Shown here in pieces: positions 12,394 through 24,520 of a DNA stretch of 64,000 bases. Numbering within the stretch: the stretch's first letter is position 1; every line of letters starts with the position of its first letter. The translations under genes were made by a program, and so were the position numbers. The stretch spans positions 1,674,001 through 1,738,000 of the forward strand of contig OZ199838.1 of NCBI GenBank assembly GCA_964304625.1. The letters are read 5' to 3'. The stretch comes from Kudoa neothunni (Eukaryota; Cnidaria). The notes beneath the pieces were generated by a model that saw only the letters and a program-made list of their open reading frames with translations, searched no databases and was not told the origin of the DNA.

Positions 12394-15300
12394 TTATGGT
12401 GAAAGCGTAACATGTTCTGGATTGCACTTTTCGTACAATCGTTTGATTGCCAGTAAAATACTCAGATCAGAGTCAGAAATTTCCACAGCGTATAAATAAA
12501 ACCTCAGTGCGTTCAACGCATCATCATCAACCTCAAATGTGTGGGCTTTCCGCACATATTCGTAATAGGTTCTCTTTAGAGAATCCTCAACACGGCAAAC
12601 ACATTGCTTGTTTGGAGTTATAAAATCAACCATCTCCAACCTAGTTGAACATTTGATGCAGCGTTTTGTCTCAGATCCCATAAATAGAACCGAGCCTTCA
12701 CTTTCCAAACAGGAAACAAATATGTCACTGTCTTCGACAATTCTACATAATGATTATATAGACATAATCATTAAATTAATAATGTAAATACATCACACTA
12801 CAATTTTTCGAATGATCATGGGGTTGAGAGAACGATGCAACCAACTCTCTCAAACTATCTTTATCATGCTGATTGTCGAATTCTTCATTATCTTCATCAA
12901 CACCACATAAATCGTAATCTTCGACATTCTTTAATTTTTCGTCTTCGATACGTTCTCCAATAGGAAACGAGTAATTCGGGGATTGATTAAAAGAAAATTC
13001 ATCAGAAGCACATTGATCAATAATAGCTGATGGAGAAGCTACCGATGGTCGATGATCAGCATAGGAACTAATAAAAGAGCCGCTGACATTCGTACTAGAT
13101 TTGTTAGACATGACTGAATTGATGTTTGACGTTACATTAGAAAGTATGTGAACATCATTATTTTGTTCAGTAGAAAATAATTCGTCATTGATAGAATATG
13201 ATTTCGAAATATTTCTATTAGTAAAGGATGGAAGACATATCGGCTCAGTGATAGATTTTAGATAGTCAGATGAGTCGGAAGGGCCTTTATTTTTTGTGAA
13301 TTCACTTGAGGAAATTTCACTGGAATCTTCTAGAAATCTATTTTTTCTCCGTTTAATCAGAATATTCTCATCGCCAGATTGACGGGAGGAAGTTAGGCTG
13401 ACTTTTGACACCTTGCTTAGATCAGAAGTAATGGGAGCATACGAATAATCACAGCGAGTTGAATTTGCAATATTGTCCACCATCGACATATTAGATGATG
13501 CATTTGGCGAAAGGGTCTAAGATAAATATTTACAATGGAATCGCAATATAATTAAATGTTTAATTTACTGTATTGAGTTTAGTGGAAGAAAGAATTGCAT
13601 TGAGGTCAAGTTCATCAGCAAAAGTTTCAATATTTTCAACAGCAATGCTGTCCAGCATTTCAAGGGTCGTCTCGCACTCAGTTTGGTCATTGTCTTGGTT
13701 AAATTTGTCAAATATGTTGATTTTATCGATATGTGAATATAATAGACCATGATTGGTAACTCCATACGCACCTGGCCAATCACCACAAATGTCAATCTCA
13801 TAAAAGTGATATTAAAAATACCGCATTTGGTTAAAAATAGTTTCTGTTCCTCAAAAATAGGGTCATTCGGCAATGATTTATGAAGGTTCGACAATTCATC
13901 GTGAGTTAGAGAATAATTAGGGTCTCCCAACATAAATAATTCTGTCAGGTCGAGCCACGAAAAATATCTATTAAATGATCGATTAGTTACTCGCTCATAA
14001 TTCCAATATCAAAAGTTAATAATTATTAGTTTAATTTCAACATATAAATTAACGATAATTAAAAAATCTATTATTAACCTTTTCCTATTAAAATATATAT
14101 TGTATCGCAGTAATTCATGAATAAACAACAAAAATATCACCTAAACAATTTGTAGGGTAGTTAAACATAATTATAATTCTCTAGTTTAAAAATTTATATT
14201 ATCGACCAAAATTTGATAACAGAGTTTTCAATTATTTTAAAATTAGCCTTTAATCTGATAAGATAATTAAAATGTCGTTCAAAATTTCACAAAATTAAAT
14301 GTGAACCCAAGCGAAATAATATTACTATTAAAATATTTTTAGGCTGGCTGATTTTAAGATGCCATCAAAATAAATATTTGAAAGAATTAGAATCCCTGAA
14401 AATATTTTTGGTTAAGTATTACTTAAAAATATCAATTTGTTCCAATAAATTAAAACTTTACATTATAATTTATTAAATTTTTCATTATTTCTAATTCTAG
14501 GTGATTAAATATGACTGTTCCTAAAAAATAAACTCTGTCTGTAACATGTGAGTTGAAGTTAGAGGAATTCGAAAATATTTCACATGTATTCGTGGCATTC
14601 AAGATAAAATTTTTAAGGGTAAATAGCAGCAGGCTTATTAATTAAATCTCTCTTTTAATGCAATCGTGCGTGTATTATAATAAACTTTAACGCATTATTG
14701 TTTAATACCAATGAAATTATATTCTAAAATAAATAAATAACTAAAAAATAATTGATATTTTTATTAATGTATATATATCGAATGTGTTCAAATTAACTAC
14801 ATAACATTTTTAGCAATTATATTTTGACTCAATATTTTTTTATAGTCTAATTAATTACAGAGCATTTTTAATAATGATAATTTGGTTCAATTATTGATTA
14901 AAATATAACAAATACAGTTATAATTAAATATTAACAATTTATCTAACAATATACTTAGAATTATTAAAAGAAAAACTTAATTTAAAACCTAATTTATATT
15001 AGGAATAAATTAATAAATTAAAAGCGAAATAAAATTCAATTAACATTATTTATTATTAAACTGGCATCAATTATAATAACAAAAACTAGGTAAAACAGTT
15101 AAAATCATTAAATGTTAACAAAAAATTAAGCGTTTCTAGTTGTTGAATAGTCGTACACATTCAACTGTAAATTTAAATAGAATGAATCGAACTTAACAAG
15201 TAATTACAAATTATACACCGAGATATACAGGAAATGGTCAAGGATATTGGGGTTAAGTTTAATCACATAAATAATATAGGTTACCGGCAAGGATCTTTTT

Positions 15301-16455
15301 GATTCTCAATCACATGCTTAACAATGGAATCTTTGAAAATTTGCTTCCGATACATTTTCTCCTCCACCGTTCCACATGTTACTAATCGGTAAACGATTAC
15401 GTTATTTTTTTGGCCGATACGACAAGCTCTATAAAAAGCAAAGATTTGTTTAGTCGCATGAGAGCATTTTATATGCTACTAATAACCTATCTATTGCCTG
15501 ATACTCGTTGCCTGGATTCCACGAAGGTTCCACTAAATAATGAATTAATAAAAAAGTACATAACAAAAAATGGTAACTACAGATTATAATTCGGTCAGCA
15601 GCAGTTAGATTTAGACCGACTCCACCAACCTATGACATTTTAGTTGTAGAGTTTAATAGAATGTGTATCCTTGTCAACAAATCATTCTTAATTACTTGAA
15701 TAGTGGCCAACAGTATTTTATATTGAGGATCGTTTTGAAATTTGTTAATGATTTCTTGTCTTGAACTTATAGAATTGGTTCTTCCGTCAAATTGAAGCAG
15801 TTTGATGCACTATATTTTATCATTTCTAACAACTATGAATAACTTTACATCATTTTTGTTGAGAGCACTGGCCAAATAATCTAAAAGTTGTCGGGAGTGG
15901 CTAAATACTACCACTTTATGGTGCGAGCCTGTAAGCACCAATTCATTTATTATTTTCAAAGCGAAACTGATTTTGCACGAATCGTTTATAACATTATCAA
16001 TATCATCTGGACCATCATTGAGCTACTCAAAAACGTATATTAAAGTGACACTGATTATTCTAAATATATGTTTTTCTCGCTAGAAGTTACCTTCCTCATA
16101 TTAAGAGTAGCTCGTGCATTATTTATACTAATGAAGATAAACTAAAAATCTCAACTAAAATAATACATATCGATCATAAATTCATAGTTCTTTGTAAGGT
16201 GGGGATGATTGGGAATTTTTCTTAAAATGGACAATTTTACTAATCCTACGGCTCGCCCGCGTTTTAAGTTTTTATAGCCTTCAAAATAATCCTGGTTAAT
16301 TTTCCACTTAACAAACAGTTTACTACATACCTCCGCGACGTCATCAGATTGAAGAAATTTTTTGTAGACTTCAACCTGGTAATCGGTAAGACGAATCCAA
16401 CAAATCAAGTCTGTTTTCGAAATGTTGAGTTCACTACATTAGTAATACAGATATT

Positions 16456-16493
<38 letters not shown>

Positions 16494-17675
16494 TTGAATA
16501 AACCTATTTTTGGAGGTCAATTCCGCATTTTGTTCAGCTTTTGTACGTCTTAAAATAAAAGGCGCCACAATTTTCTGAAGTTCGTTGAGCTTATCTTGCC
16601 CCAAATTTCTTTTTATTTCTGACGCGTCTTTAAATAATCCCTAAAAAAATAAACAGGATTCAATCCATTTTAAAATTTTATTTAGACTATTGTAATAAAA
16701 CATTCATTCGAATATCAACCTGAGTGATTGAGTTAGAAAACTCATCTTCGAAAGTTTTTTTTTCCGCCAAACAAAGACCGACCATTAGAAACAAAGTTTA
16801 CCAGATTGAACATTTCGAGAAGGTTGTTTTGTAGGGGAGTTCCGGTGATAGCAAGTCGGAATCCAGCCTTAATTTTGTGTATATTTCTTGAAGTTTTGGA
16901 GGAATTTCGGATTTTGTGAGATTCATCCAATATAACGCAATCCTATTTATTAAGTTATTAAAATTTGAATAAATGAGCATATTCACCCATTGGAAGGGGG
17001 TGCAAAAATCATAGAGAGCGGAGCCTAACTGTTCCCAATTTTTACAAACCATACCTAACCCAATAAAATCTAATCAGTCTATATCACAACTTTTACCATA
17101 AGTTGTTAGGAGAATTCCAGAAGAATTTCGGATATTCGATAGTTTGTTCTGGCGTTGTTTTTTTGTTCCCTCATATATTGAGTAAGTAACATGCGGAAAC
17201 CTAACCAAAAACAATAAATTAATTTAAATAAAACATTTAAATATAAACCAAGATCCTAATTCAGAAATCCAATTTTCTATGAGAGATTTCGGCAAAACCA
17301 TTAGTATAGTTCTTATTTTGTGTTGCTGATAGAGACAATTCAGAAAGCACAAAACTTGTATTGTCTTTCCTAGACTATTGGAGATTGATTCCATACAACC
17401 AAATATCGATGCGTTATTACCCCATGTCATCAGCAAGAATAGCACCGCCAATTTTTGAACTGAATTTTTTCACTAACCATTCCACTCCGAATTTTTGGTA
17501 ATCATAAAGTTTATCGACAATACAGGATGGAAGACCTGATACTACCAGAAATTTTTTAGTTGACGATATTTGATTTATTTCTAAATTAAATAAAAATTTA
17601 CTCTGCGAAAAATACATCAAAAGAGGAGAAACCTCCCATATTATCTCCGGCATATTCATCCGAATTATTGATCAT
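12394..17675 (-). CDS. ERCC6L: ERCC6L/PICH-type SNF2 DNA translocase
   Basis: This is the orthologue of the ATP-dependent DNA translocase that binds ultrafine anaphase bridges. The start is ATG at 17675 ([14 protein letters not shown]), joined through a 52-base intron to [11 protein letters not shown]. The N lobe follows: [32 protein letters not shown] (Walker A split by an intron), [28 protein letters not shown] (Walker B is DESH), and [13 protein letters not shown]. The C lobe has [46 protein letters not shown], and [19 protein letters not shown]. Next come the PICH-specific [20 protein letters not shown] and [16 protein letters not shown], a long Ser-rich acidic tail, and a TPR-like C-terminal end ([20 protein letters not shown]) as in vertebrate PICH. 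About 13-15 introns are present, mostly 45-75 bases. One, at 13968-15284, is 1317 bases. Introns checked include 12743-12791, 13517-13568 and 13772-13821. Confidence 0.92.
13968..15284 (-). other. Exceptionally long intron in ERCC6L
   Basis: The donor is CCG|GTAACC (exon ends at 15285) and the acceptor TTTAATAG|ATATTTTTC (exon resumes at 13967). Joining them gives [13 protein letters not shown], exactly the conserved PICH junction. The intron is very AT-rich and holds no open frame, transposon terminus or RNA gene that I can recognise. Confidence 0.85.
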
Positions 17676-18950
17676 TGTTATCTGCTTTTATAGTAGATTA
17701 TTTTTAGGTGAACTGATAAAAATCGTCCAGCCGATTATAAAATTTTAGCAGAACGCGGATGCGGGTAAAAGCGACTGTAAACCGAACCGCGTAAACGTCA
17801 AAAGATAATACCGCTAATGCTTACATTGCGACCAACTCCGAATAATTTTATACATACATAATTAATAGAACTGATTTCCTTGTTTGAAAATTATTTTCTA
17901 GGGTTAATAATATTAAATTTTTAGGCTTAAACCAGAAATTCATTGTGGATTAAGATTTTTTAAAGCACGTGGCATAAAAGTCACCTGTTTTAAAATATTT
18001 AAGTTTTTGGTCACAAGAATTTACAAGTACAATAAATTTTAAATTTGGCGTATGAATTTTTCGAGTTTAATTTGACAAGCAAAAAATCAAGTAAATCACA
18101 TGGCGCGTGCGTGCTATGCTAAAATTTTTGCGAATGACTATCTAGCTTTGATTTTTAATTTCTGTTTGTGTTTACGTTGATTAATTTATTGATATAAGAA
18201 TGCAAAGAAAATATTTATATGGGAATATTAATAGTAAATGTCAAACAAGTGATTAATATCGCGCTTGTTATTTATATAGTATAATTTATACTGTTAGAAA
18301 AATATCATTTTTCATGTTAAAATCTGTTTTCTTTAAATGTTAATCATTAAAATGAGTTTTATATGGTAAGCTTATTTATTTTTGTGTATTATCTCAATTT
18401 TGTCCAGGTCCATATATATCCGTCTGTTACGATATCTAAATATAATTTAGAATCAGACAATAAATCAATAAAAAAATATTCTTTCAAAGTAAGAATTTTA
18501 TGATAATATTAATTGATTTAATAAGTGAATTTTCATGATGAAATACAATTTTTCTGTTTCGTTCTTTCTGTAAATCTATGATTTATTGGAGAAATCCTTA
18601 ATAGCTTACGATTCAATCTTCCCTCAATTTATTTTTGTATTAAATTTGGATATTTCTGATTATATATGTATGTATGTATGTATGTCTTGATTTTGAAGAT
18701 TGGAAAATAGTTGCCTGCCCACAAATTTCCTTCAAATTATGGATTACGTCAAAGTCCTTTTGTTGGGGAAGAAAATTTTTATAATTTCTGGTAACAAGTT
18801 AATTCATTATCTGCAAATAAATCTCTGCAGTAACTTAAATCCTTCACAAAATATCTGCGTCAATCATTATTGCTTTCTTGGTTACTAAAAGTGGAGAGAT
18901 ATTTTTTATTTTTCTCTCAAGATTTGAGCCGATTATAGATGTCTTCAATA
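17676..18950. other. Intergenic, upstream of ERCC6L
   Basis: This is AT-rich sequence without a supported gene. A short TATG microsatellite lies at about 18665-18684. The first few hundred bases presumably include the ERCC6L promoter. Confidence 0.35.
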
Positions 18951-18954
18951 TTAA

Positions 18955-20047
18955 CCTTCCGACGACTTTGGGATAAAATTGACCCTCAATTCTAATTAAC
19001 ACCAATATCACACTTTGTGCGCTCTTTAAAATTTCTCTATTTTTATCTATTTTCCTAAATTTTTTTGGTTGTTAAATGAGAAACTATTCAATTCTCAAGG
19101 CGGAAAGCAATTATGTAAATTTTTAAAAAATTAGGTTCGAATTATCTAATCATTTGAACAATTCTTACATTTTTCGGTAAATCTTCCCTACCTTCTGATA
19201 AACTGAATGGTTCAGATAATGGCTCCTCACGATCCATGTGCATAGCTATTAGAATGAGGATACCCGAATAACCGTTCAAATCAGTATAGTCTATATTTAT
19301 ACAATCATTCTTTAAATGATTTTCCCCCCAAAAATTAATATGATCGATCACTTTTTACAGATAATTTCAGAAAAAAATATGACAAAACAATCTAAAATAT
19401 TATGAATCCCTTGATACCAATGAGTGATAAAACCAGAAGATAGGTTCAAAATGCTTTTTGTTTGAGATATTTTGAGATTCCAAGAAATTCCAGATTTACT
19501 AACATTCAAATTTCCAATTATTCTTGTCTCCATTGATTCACTTGAATCTTCTGATGGTTCCAAAAAGTAGTCGTCAGACATGCTGTCTTGTTATTCTAGT
19601 TCATTACTGAATTTGCTATAATCATTCATCGATATTTATTGAGTTAGATTTGAACAGGGGATTACATTTTGTTAAATTCAGGAAACAAACAAAAAAAGTA
19701 TGATGACCTTCGTGAAAATAAATAATTTTTGTTTCCAAAAAATAACATAAAAATATTTTTTCAAGGAAACCCCCAATCTTATTATTTTAAACAAAAAATT
19801 AGTTGCTAAATAGTGGCTTATATTTTACGATCACTTACTAAAAGCCTACGAATAAATACGTAAAGGATTTAACAGGATTAATTGTTATATTTCATGTCGT
19901 TTTACTAGAACCTCCTCAATAGATATCAAAGAAAATACCAGAAAATTGAATAAATAAAAATTAGTGTAATTACTTTATCAAGTAATAATCTGGGGTAAGT
20001 TGACCCCCAAAATACCTCCAAGGATGTTTGTCAGCGACTTTAGGCGG
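18955..20047 (-). mobile_element. piggyBac transposon remnant with partial transposase
   Basis: TTAA flanks the element at 18951-18954 and 20048-20051. The ends are CCTTCCGACGACTTTGGG and, on the other strand, CCGCCTAAAGTCGCTGAC, with inner GTTGACCC/ATTGACCC-like matches. The minus strand carries the start of a piggyBac transposase: ATG at 19581, MSDDYFLEPSEDSSESMET (acidic, typical), and after a frame break GILILIAMHMDREEPLSE...EGRED...RIVQM (19142-19351). The latter matches the ILIG-H....EPLS-LWS--GRP segment at the start of the DDE domain. Most of the DDE domain is missing, so it is an internally deleted, nonautonomous copy. Confidence 0.82.
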
Positions 20048-20051
20048 TTAA

Positions 20052-21204
20052 TATATTTTTTACTTTCAATTATAATTAGATTAGTCTAAGAGTTGAAATT
20101 TATTTTTCTCCGCTTTTTCGGAAGGGATGATATTGAAGGGTGACTAACTATTACGAATTTAAATTGAATTTACGTTGTTACACTATCTTATATATCACTA
20201 TGATCTAAAGAAACTCTTATTTTATCAGAACCTAATTGTGGCTAATTTCACTGCTCTATTGCATGTATTTGTTATTGAAACTTGTTTGAAATATCGTCAT
20301 ATTGGGCTTTTAAATATACGATTGAAGGGATTAATCAATTTTAAATTTCAAGCGGCTACTTAAACGCTGGAACATATCATTAAATTACTTCAAACATTAA
20401 TTTCCTTCGGATTTTAATCTTTATTATTTACACATATAGCTAAATTAAAACAAACAATTTCGAATTTAACCTAAAAATAGAGAAAAAATCTCCAACTGCG
20501 CCATTCGAGGTTCTATTGTAATGAAAACAATTTTGCTATTCCGAAAATATTTTAAATAAAAGAAATAACATTGTACTAAGTAGAATATTACTACCAAAAA
20601 TACAAATCAGCAACTTTAATGAATAGTTATATCGAAGTAAAAAGTTAACAACTTTAATGCCAAAAAGAATAAACATTTTAAAATAATGAAAAAATATTTG
20701 TGTACTATTATATAATATTCATTTAAATTACTTTAAATGTAAATATTAGTTATACTAAAACGTGATTTTAATCACTCCTATTTTCGCTTTTCATATTTTC
20801 AAAATAAGCGCTTACCTATCAGATCAGTTATATTAAATTAAGGCAAATCTCAGCGATTGATAATGGCTGTGATAATTAGTTAAGATTTTACATACAGAAT
20901 TCAATTCTGAATGGGAAAATACTAGATAGGCTTGTTGGTTAAGTCCAATAAATCCTTTATTCATATTTAACTACAAATTATTCAAAATAAAAAACAAACA
21001 TCCTTCAATTCATTAATTAATTAATTAATAAATTAATTAATTAATACCACAATTAAGACTATATTATTACTTTAAGTAGAAAGTTTAAAAAACACCAGTA
21101 TTTAAAGCATGAATATAACAAAAGAGTCTATCATTACGGCAGAAATATATTGTTGAAACAATATTCACAGAAAACACACTATAACTACTCAAACTAAAAG
21201 ACCG
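20052..21204. other. Intergenic, AT-rich
   Basis: No gene is supported. An imperfect (TTAA)n/(ATTA)n simple repeat lies at about 21013-21045. The far end adjoins the 3' end of the deoxyhypusine synthase gene. Confidence 0.35.
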
Positions 21205-22529
21205 TCAATCAACAAGGTCATTATTGGCAAAATCAGACGACAGCACTAACAACGGAAACAATACTGAAGCATCACCGGTAACTTTTACACGTTGAGCATC
21301 AGTTCTAATTTTACCCCATGAAACAGCCTCCTCTGGCGAAGCGCCGGAGTCGCTACCATCATATTCCGACGATGTATTAATATACACTGCATAGTTGGCA
21401 CCATTCCTCTAAATTTACACACTCACATGAAGCATTGTGTTATTTTTCAAGAGGTCTATTTACCATTAGATTGGCATTGCAAACGTGATGTTTTGAAACT
21501 CCACCGCCCAAAATAATCATACCAGTATTTTTGCTGAACTTGGCTATATTGTTAAGAGCTCTTAAATCTTGAAAAAAATTTAATACTAATACAACAATAT
21601 TTGGTGTAATACCCTCAACAATGTCGATAATTAAACCAGGGTTTTTAATCGAATTGAAGTATATCATATCACCCAGAGCACCATCAGTAAGCGCGGGACA
21701 AAAAACCGGAATATCATTCTAAAACAGGTCGTCCTCACATATATATTTTCAGTCAAACAACCCACTTTATAAGCCCAATAATATATGGAATCAGGATTGT
21801 CGATTTTCATACCCAAATAGCGTATAATACGAGAAGGGGTCCATAGTTGGTTGGATTCTTTCTGTTGTCGAATCATTTCATTGAGGTGAGGAGTGAGCCA
21901 ATCTTCAAATTCGGAATAGCTTTCTGAGGACACCAACAAATTTCCAATACGATTCAAAAGTTGTGAACGCAGCTCACCGCCATCCATTGTAAAATCACCA
22001 AAGATAGTGGGTGCCATGCATTTCACAAAATCTTCTTCGATTCCTCCTGCCGATGTCACCAATACATCCACCTACGACATACCACATTACAAGTTCAGTA
22101 AATCGGCACACAGCTTGTTGATCTACCAGTTTATTTTTCACAAGATATCGAATATATTCACGTACACCACACGAAACCATATTCGAAGTGTACCCAAGAA
22201 ATATGGTACAAGACGTTTGAGGAATGTAAGGTCGATACTCACATTGAAATTCAGCCTCCAAGTGTTCATTTCTTGTTTTCAACTATTCATAAAATAATAA
22301 TTTAGCAATAGCTGTTCAATGTAACAAATGCAATTAGTGAGAAAGAACTCGATAATTCAAAAAAATTAAAAAAAAGTCGATTAAAAACTACCATGTTGTT
22401 GCAAATGTCCACGGCAGTAGCTAAATTAGTAGCCTGAAATCCCGTACTTTTACATCCATTAATAAAATCTTTAAAATTTTTTACACCTTTTTTCGGATCA
22501 TATCCCCTAACTATTTCCGAATCGGTCAT
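21205..22529 (-). CDS. DHPS: Deoxyhypusine synthase
   Basis: This cytosolic enzyme transfers the aminobutyl group of spermidine to one lysine of eIF5A, the first step of hypusine formation. The exons give [132 protein letters not shown] and [14 protein letters not shown]. The active-site lysine is in SWGKI. Introns are short; for example CTG|GTAGAT...CGTAG|GTGGAT separates KL from VDVL. I chose ATG at 22529 ([11 protein letters not shown]). The upstream in-frame codons would add a hydrophobic stretch unlike the family's cytosolic N terminus. The protein ends soon after [10 protein letters not shown], close to the family length. Confidence 0.93.
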
Positions 22530-22999
22530 GTTGAAAAAAAGGAACAGGCAGAACACAAACCTGCGCATTGCCACATCTCCCTACTATATCTTGGAGAGGT
22601 TCCTATGACCGTGATAAATTTCACACAATATAAACCTTAGTTTGATTGCTCTCAGTCTTAACTATCCTTAATAACGATATCATTGCATGCAGTGAATTAT
22701 GGAGGCTAATTAAATTCCATGTCACATTATAAAGCGTGAGTTTTGAAATACGATTTATTTGATTATTTTACTTGTAAATTTTTTAAAAGAGTTTTTCCAA
22801 ACAATTAATATTAAGATGAACGATTCTATAACAGGAACAATCACATTTTTATAAAACGCAGAGTAGGACATTGTAGATTGGTCCCTATTCCAATTTAATG
22901 GCTCTAGAGGAATGTTTTACGTTTGAGAAAAAAACATATCAAAAACTAAATGCTAAAATCTTAGAATGTGGCGAATATTGGAATGTACGAAGAAACACA

Positions 23000-23109
23000 C
23001 ATCTGAAGCCCCTTATCAGCCGGTAGTACTCGAGTGTGTATGTTCGACATTCGAGTACTCAAGATCGTGGATAGGGCCTCACGCATTCGTCTATATGTAG
23101 CCCGTTTTT
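23000..23109 (+). ncRNA. Candidate structured RNA ending in a T run
   Basis: A GC-richer island in AT-rich DNA shows stacked inverted repeats. GTACTCGAGTG (about 23026-23036) faces CATTCGAGTAC (about 23048-23058). Outside them GCCCCTTATC (about 23007-23016) faces GATAGGGC. A further hairpin GGGC...GCCC spans about 23073-23103. TTTTT follows at 23104-23108, as at Pol III terminators. No conserved RNA family was recognised. The strand is set only by the position of the T run. Confidence 0.3.
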
Positions 23110-23860
23110 CTTCCTTGTTTTTTGCTTTTTAAAATAGTTATTGATATCACATTAAAATCAAGGTTAAAGTGCAGAACAGGTCGGTGGATTAGCAGTTAAT
23201 CACATTATGGGATTAGCCTCATTAATAGTAACCCTTAAGTTGCGGGATTCTTTGCGAACCTTAGAAATGAACGTCAATGAGTTTGATTTCGAACGTTTTG
23301 ATATTGATAACTTAGATCAAATAAATGAGAGAGATATTCCACACTTTCATCGGAATAGAGTAGGGTTCGCGAAGATGATGCATAAATAATTATTGTTTCT
23401 ATTGCCAAAAATGCGGAATGGAATCCTAGTTACGCTCAGGAAAATTTTTTGAAAAGGCCAAACTGGACTTGGATCAAATATTCCTAATAATTCTTTGTAT
23501 TGTCGCTATAAAAATTCAATGATAAAATGATTATAACTTTTTTATAATTAAAATAAATTAACCGACAAAATATATAAACTACAAAAAGTGATAATTTATT
23601 GTAATTTTTTTCTAAAAGGTTCATAGTCGGTATACCAAAAATGATAGAAAAGATAATTTATAATTAGATGTGTAAGGTTTAATGAAATGTCTGAGTCGTA
23701 TAATTTGGAGCTTAAAGTACAGTTTCTCCCCGCCTTTGATACACTTCGCAACATGCTTCCTAATATATATTCTTTTGAAAATATTGATAATCTTAACTTT
23801 AGGATATCTGTCAATTCATATCGAATCAAGAAGATTTAACAGATTTTTTCCTGAACGTTG
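23110..23860. other. Between RNA candidate and Merlin remnant
   Basis: A 60-codon open frame starts at 23207 (MGLASLIVTLKLRDSLRTLE) with no recognised similarity. It could be a chance frame or part of the adjacent decayed element. Otherwise AT-rich. Confidence 0.25.
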
Positions 23861-24520
23861 GTCTTCTTCCTAGATCAAGGAATTGTATATGTGGAAGCAT
23901 AATGAAACTTTCAGCTAGAAACTAATGTGCTGATAGATACAGTTTTCGCTGGTGTTATTAAACATGCAGAACTTAATATTCGTAGTGGAAAGATACATTC
24001 TTTTACCAATCTCAACTTTCTCTATACCAGCTCCTCAAATTATTGTATTTATGGAGCGTTGGAGCAACTGAACAATCTTTTCTAATGAAGGAACTTCGAG
24101 TTGATTCAAATTCAACGATTGTAGATTGGGAAAACTTTATTCGCGATCTATGTTTGGGTCATTTCCTACCACATCCGAATAAAGTTGGTGGACCTGGTAT
24201 GAAAGCACAAATTAATGAAAGTCGAATTTGTAACGGAAAATTTGGGGTTGGTAGAATTCTCCGAAACCAATGTCTTTGGATAGTTGGTGGTGTGGATGAG
24301 GAAGGTAGAGTTTTCATGGTGGAAACTGAAAAGAGAGATGCTCCTTCATTCATTCTGATGGATGGTCGGGATATAATTCTCTCTCTCTCACTTAGGTTAC
24401 ATTTATGTTCACGAAACTACGATACATGATAGGGAATTTATCTCTTCTTCTGGAGTCCATACCAACCGAATTGAGGGTATACGGAGTACTTCAAAAGAAA
24501 CTACCGTTCGGTTACTAATA
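23861..24520 (+). mobile_element. Merlin-superfamily transposase remnant
   Basis: Pieces of an IS1595/ISXO2-like (Merlin) transposase read along the plus strand. First is a Cys-containing N-terminal strip near 23880 (RNCICGSIMKLSARN, then RSGKIHSFTNLNFL). The main frame at 24043-24429 has WSVGATEQSFLMKEL, STIVDWENFIRDLC, GGPGMKAQINESRI, GKFGVGRILRNQCLWI and GGVDEEGRVFMVETE. In another frame a C-terminal SSSGVHTNRIEGI follows near 24450. In the family the first catalytic Asp lies in (E/Q)IDES; here it reads INES. That change and several frame breaks make it inactive. Terminal repeats were not found. Confidence 0.78.

Noticed and set aside
17590-17660. ERCC6L start at the ATG near 17659 with no intron
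   Set aside because: The alternative ATG at 17675 with a 52-base intron gives a normal-sized intron and joins cleanly to the conserved frame; the read-through frame starts with sequence unlike the family.
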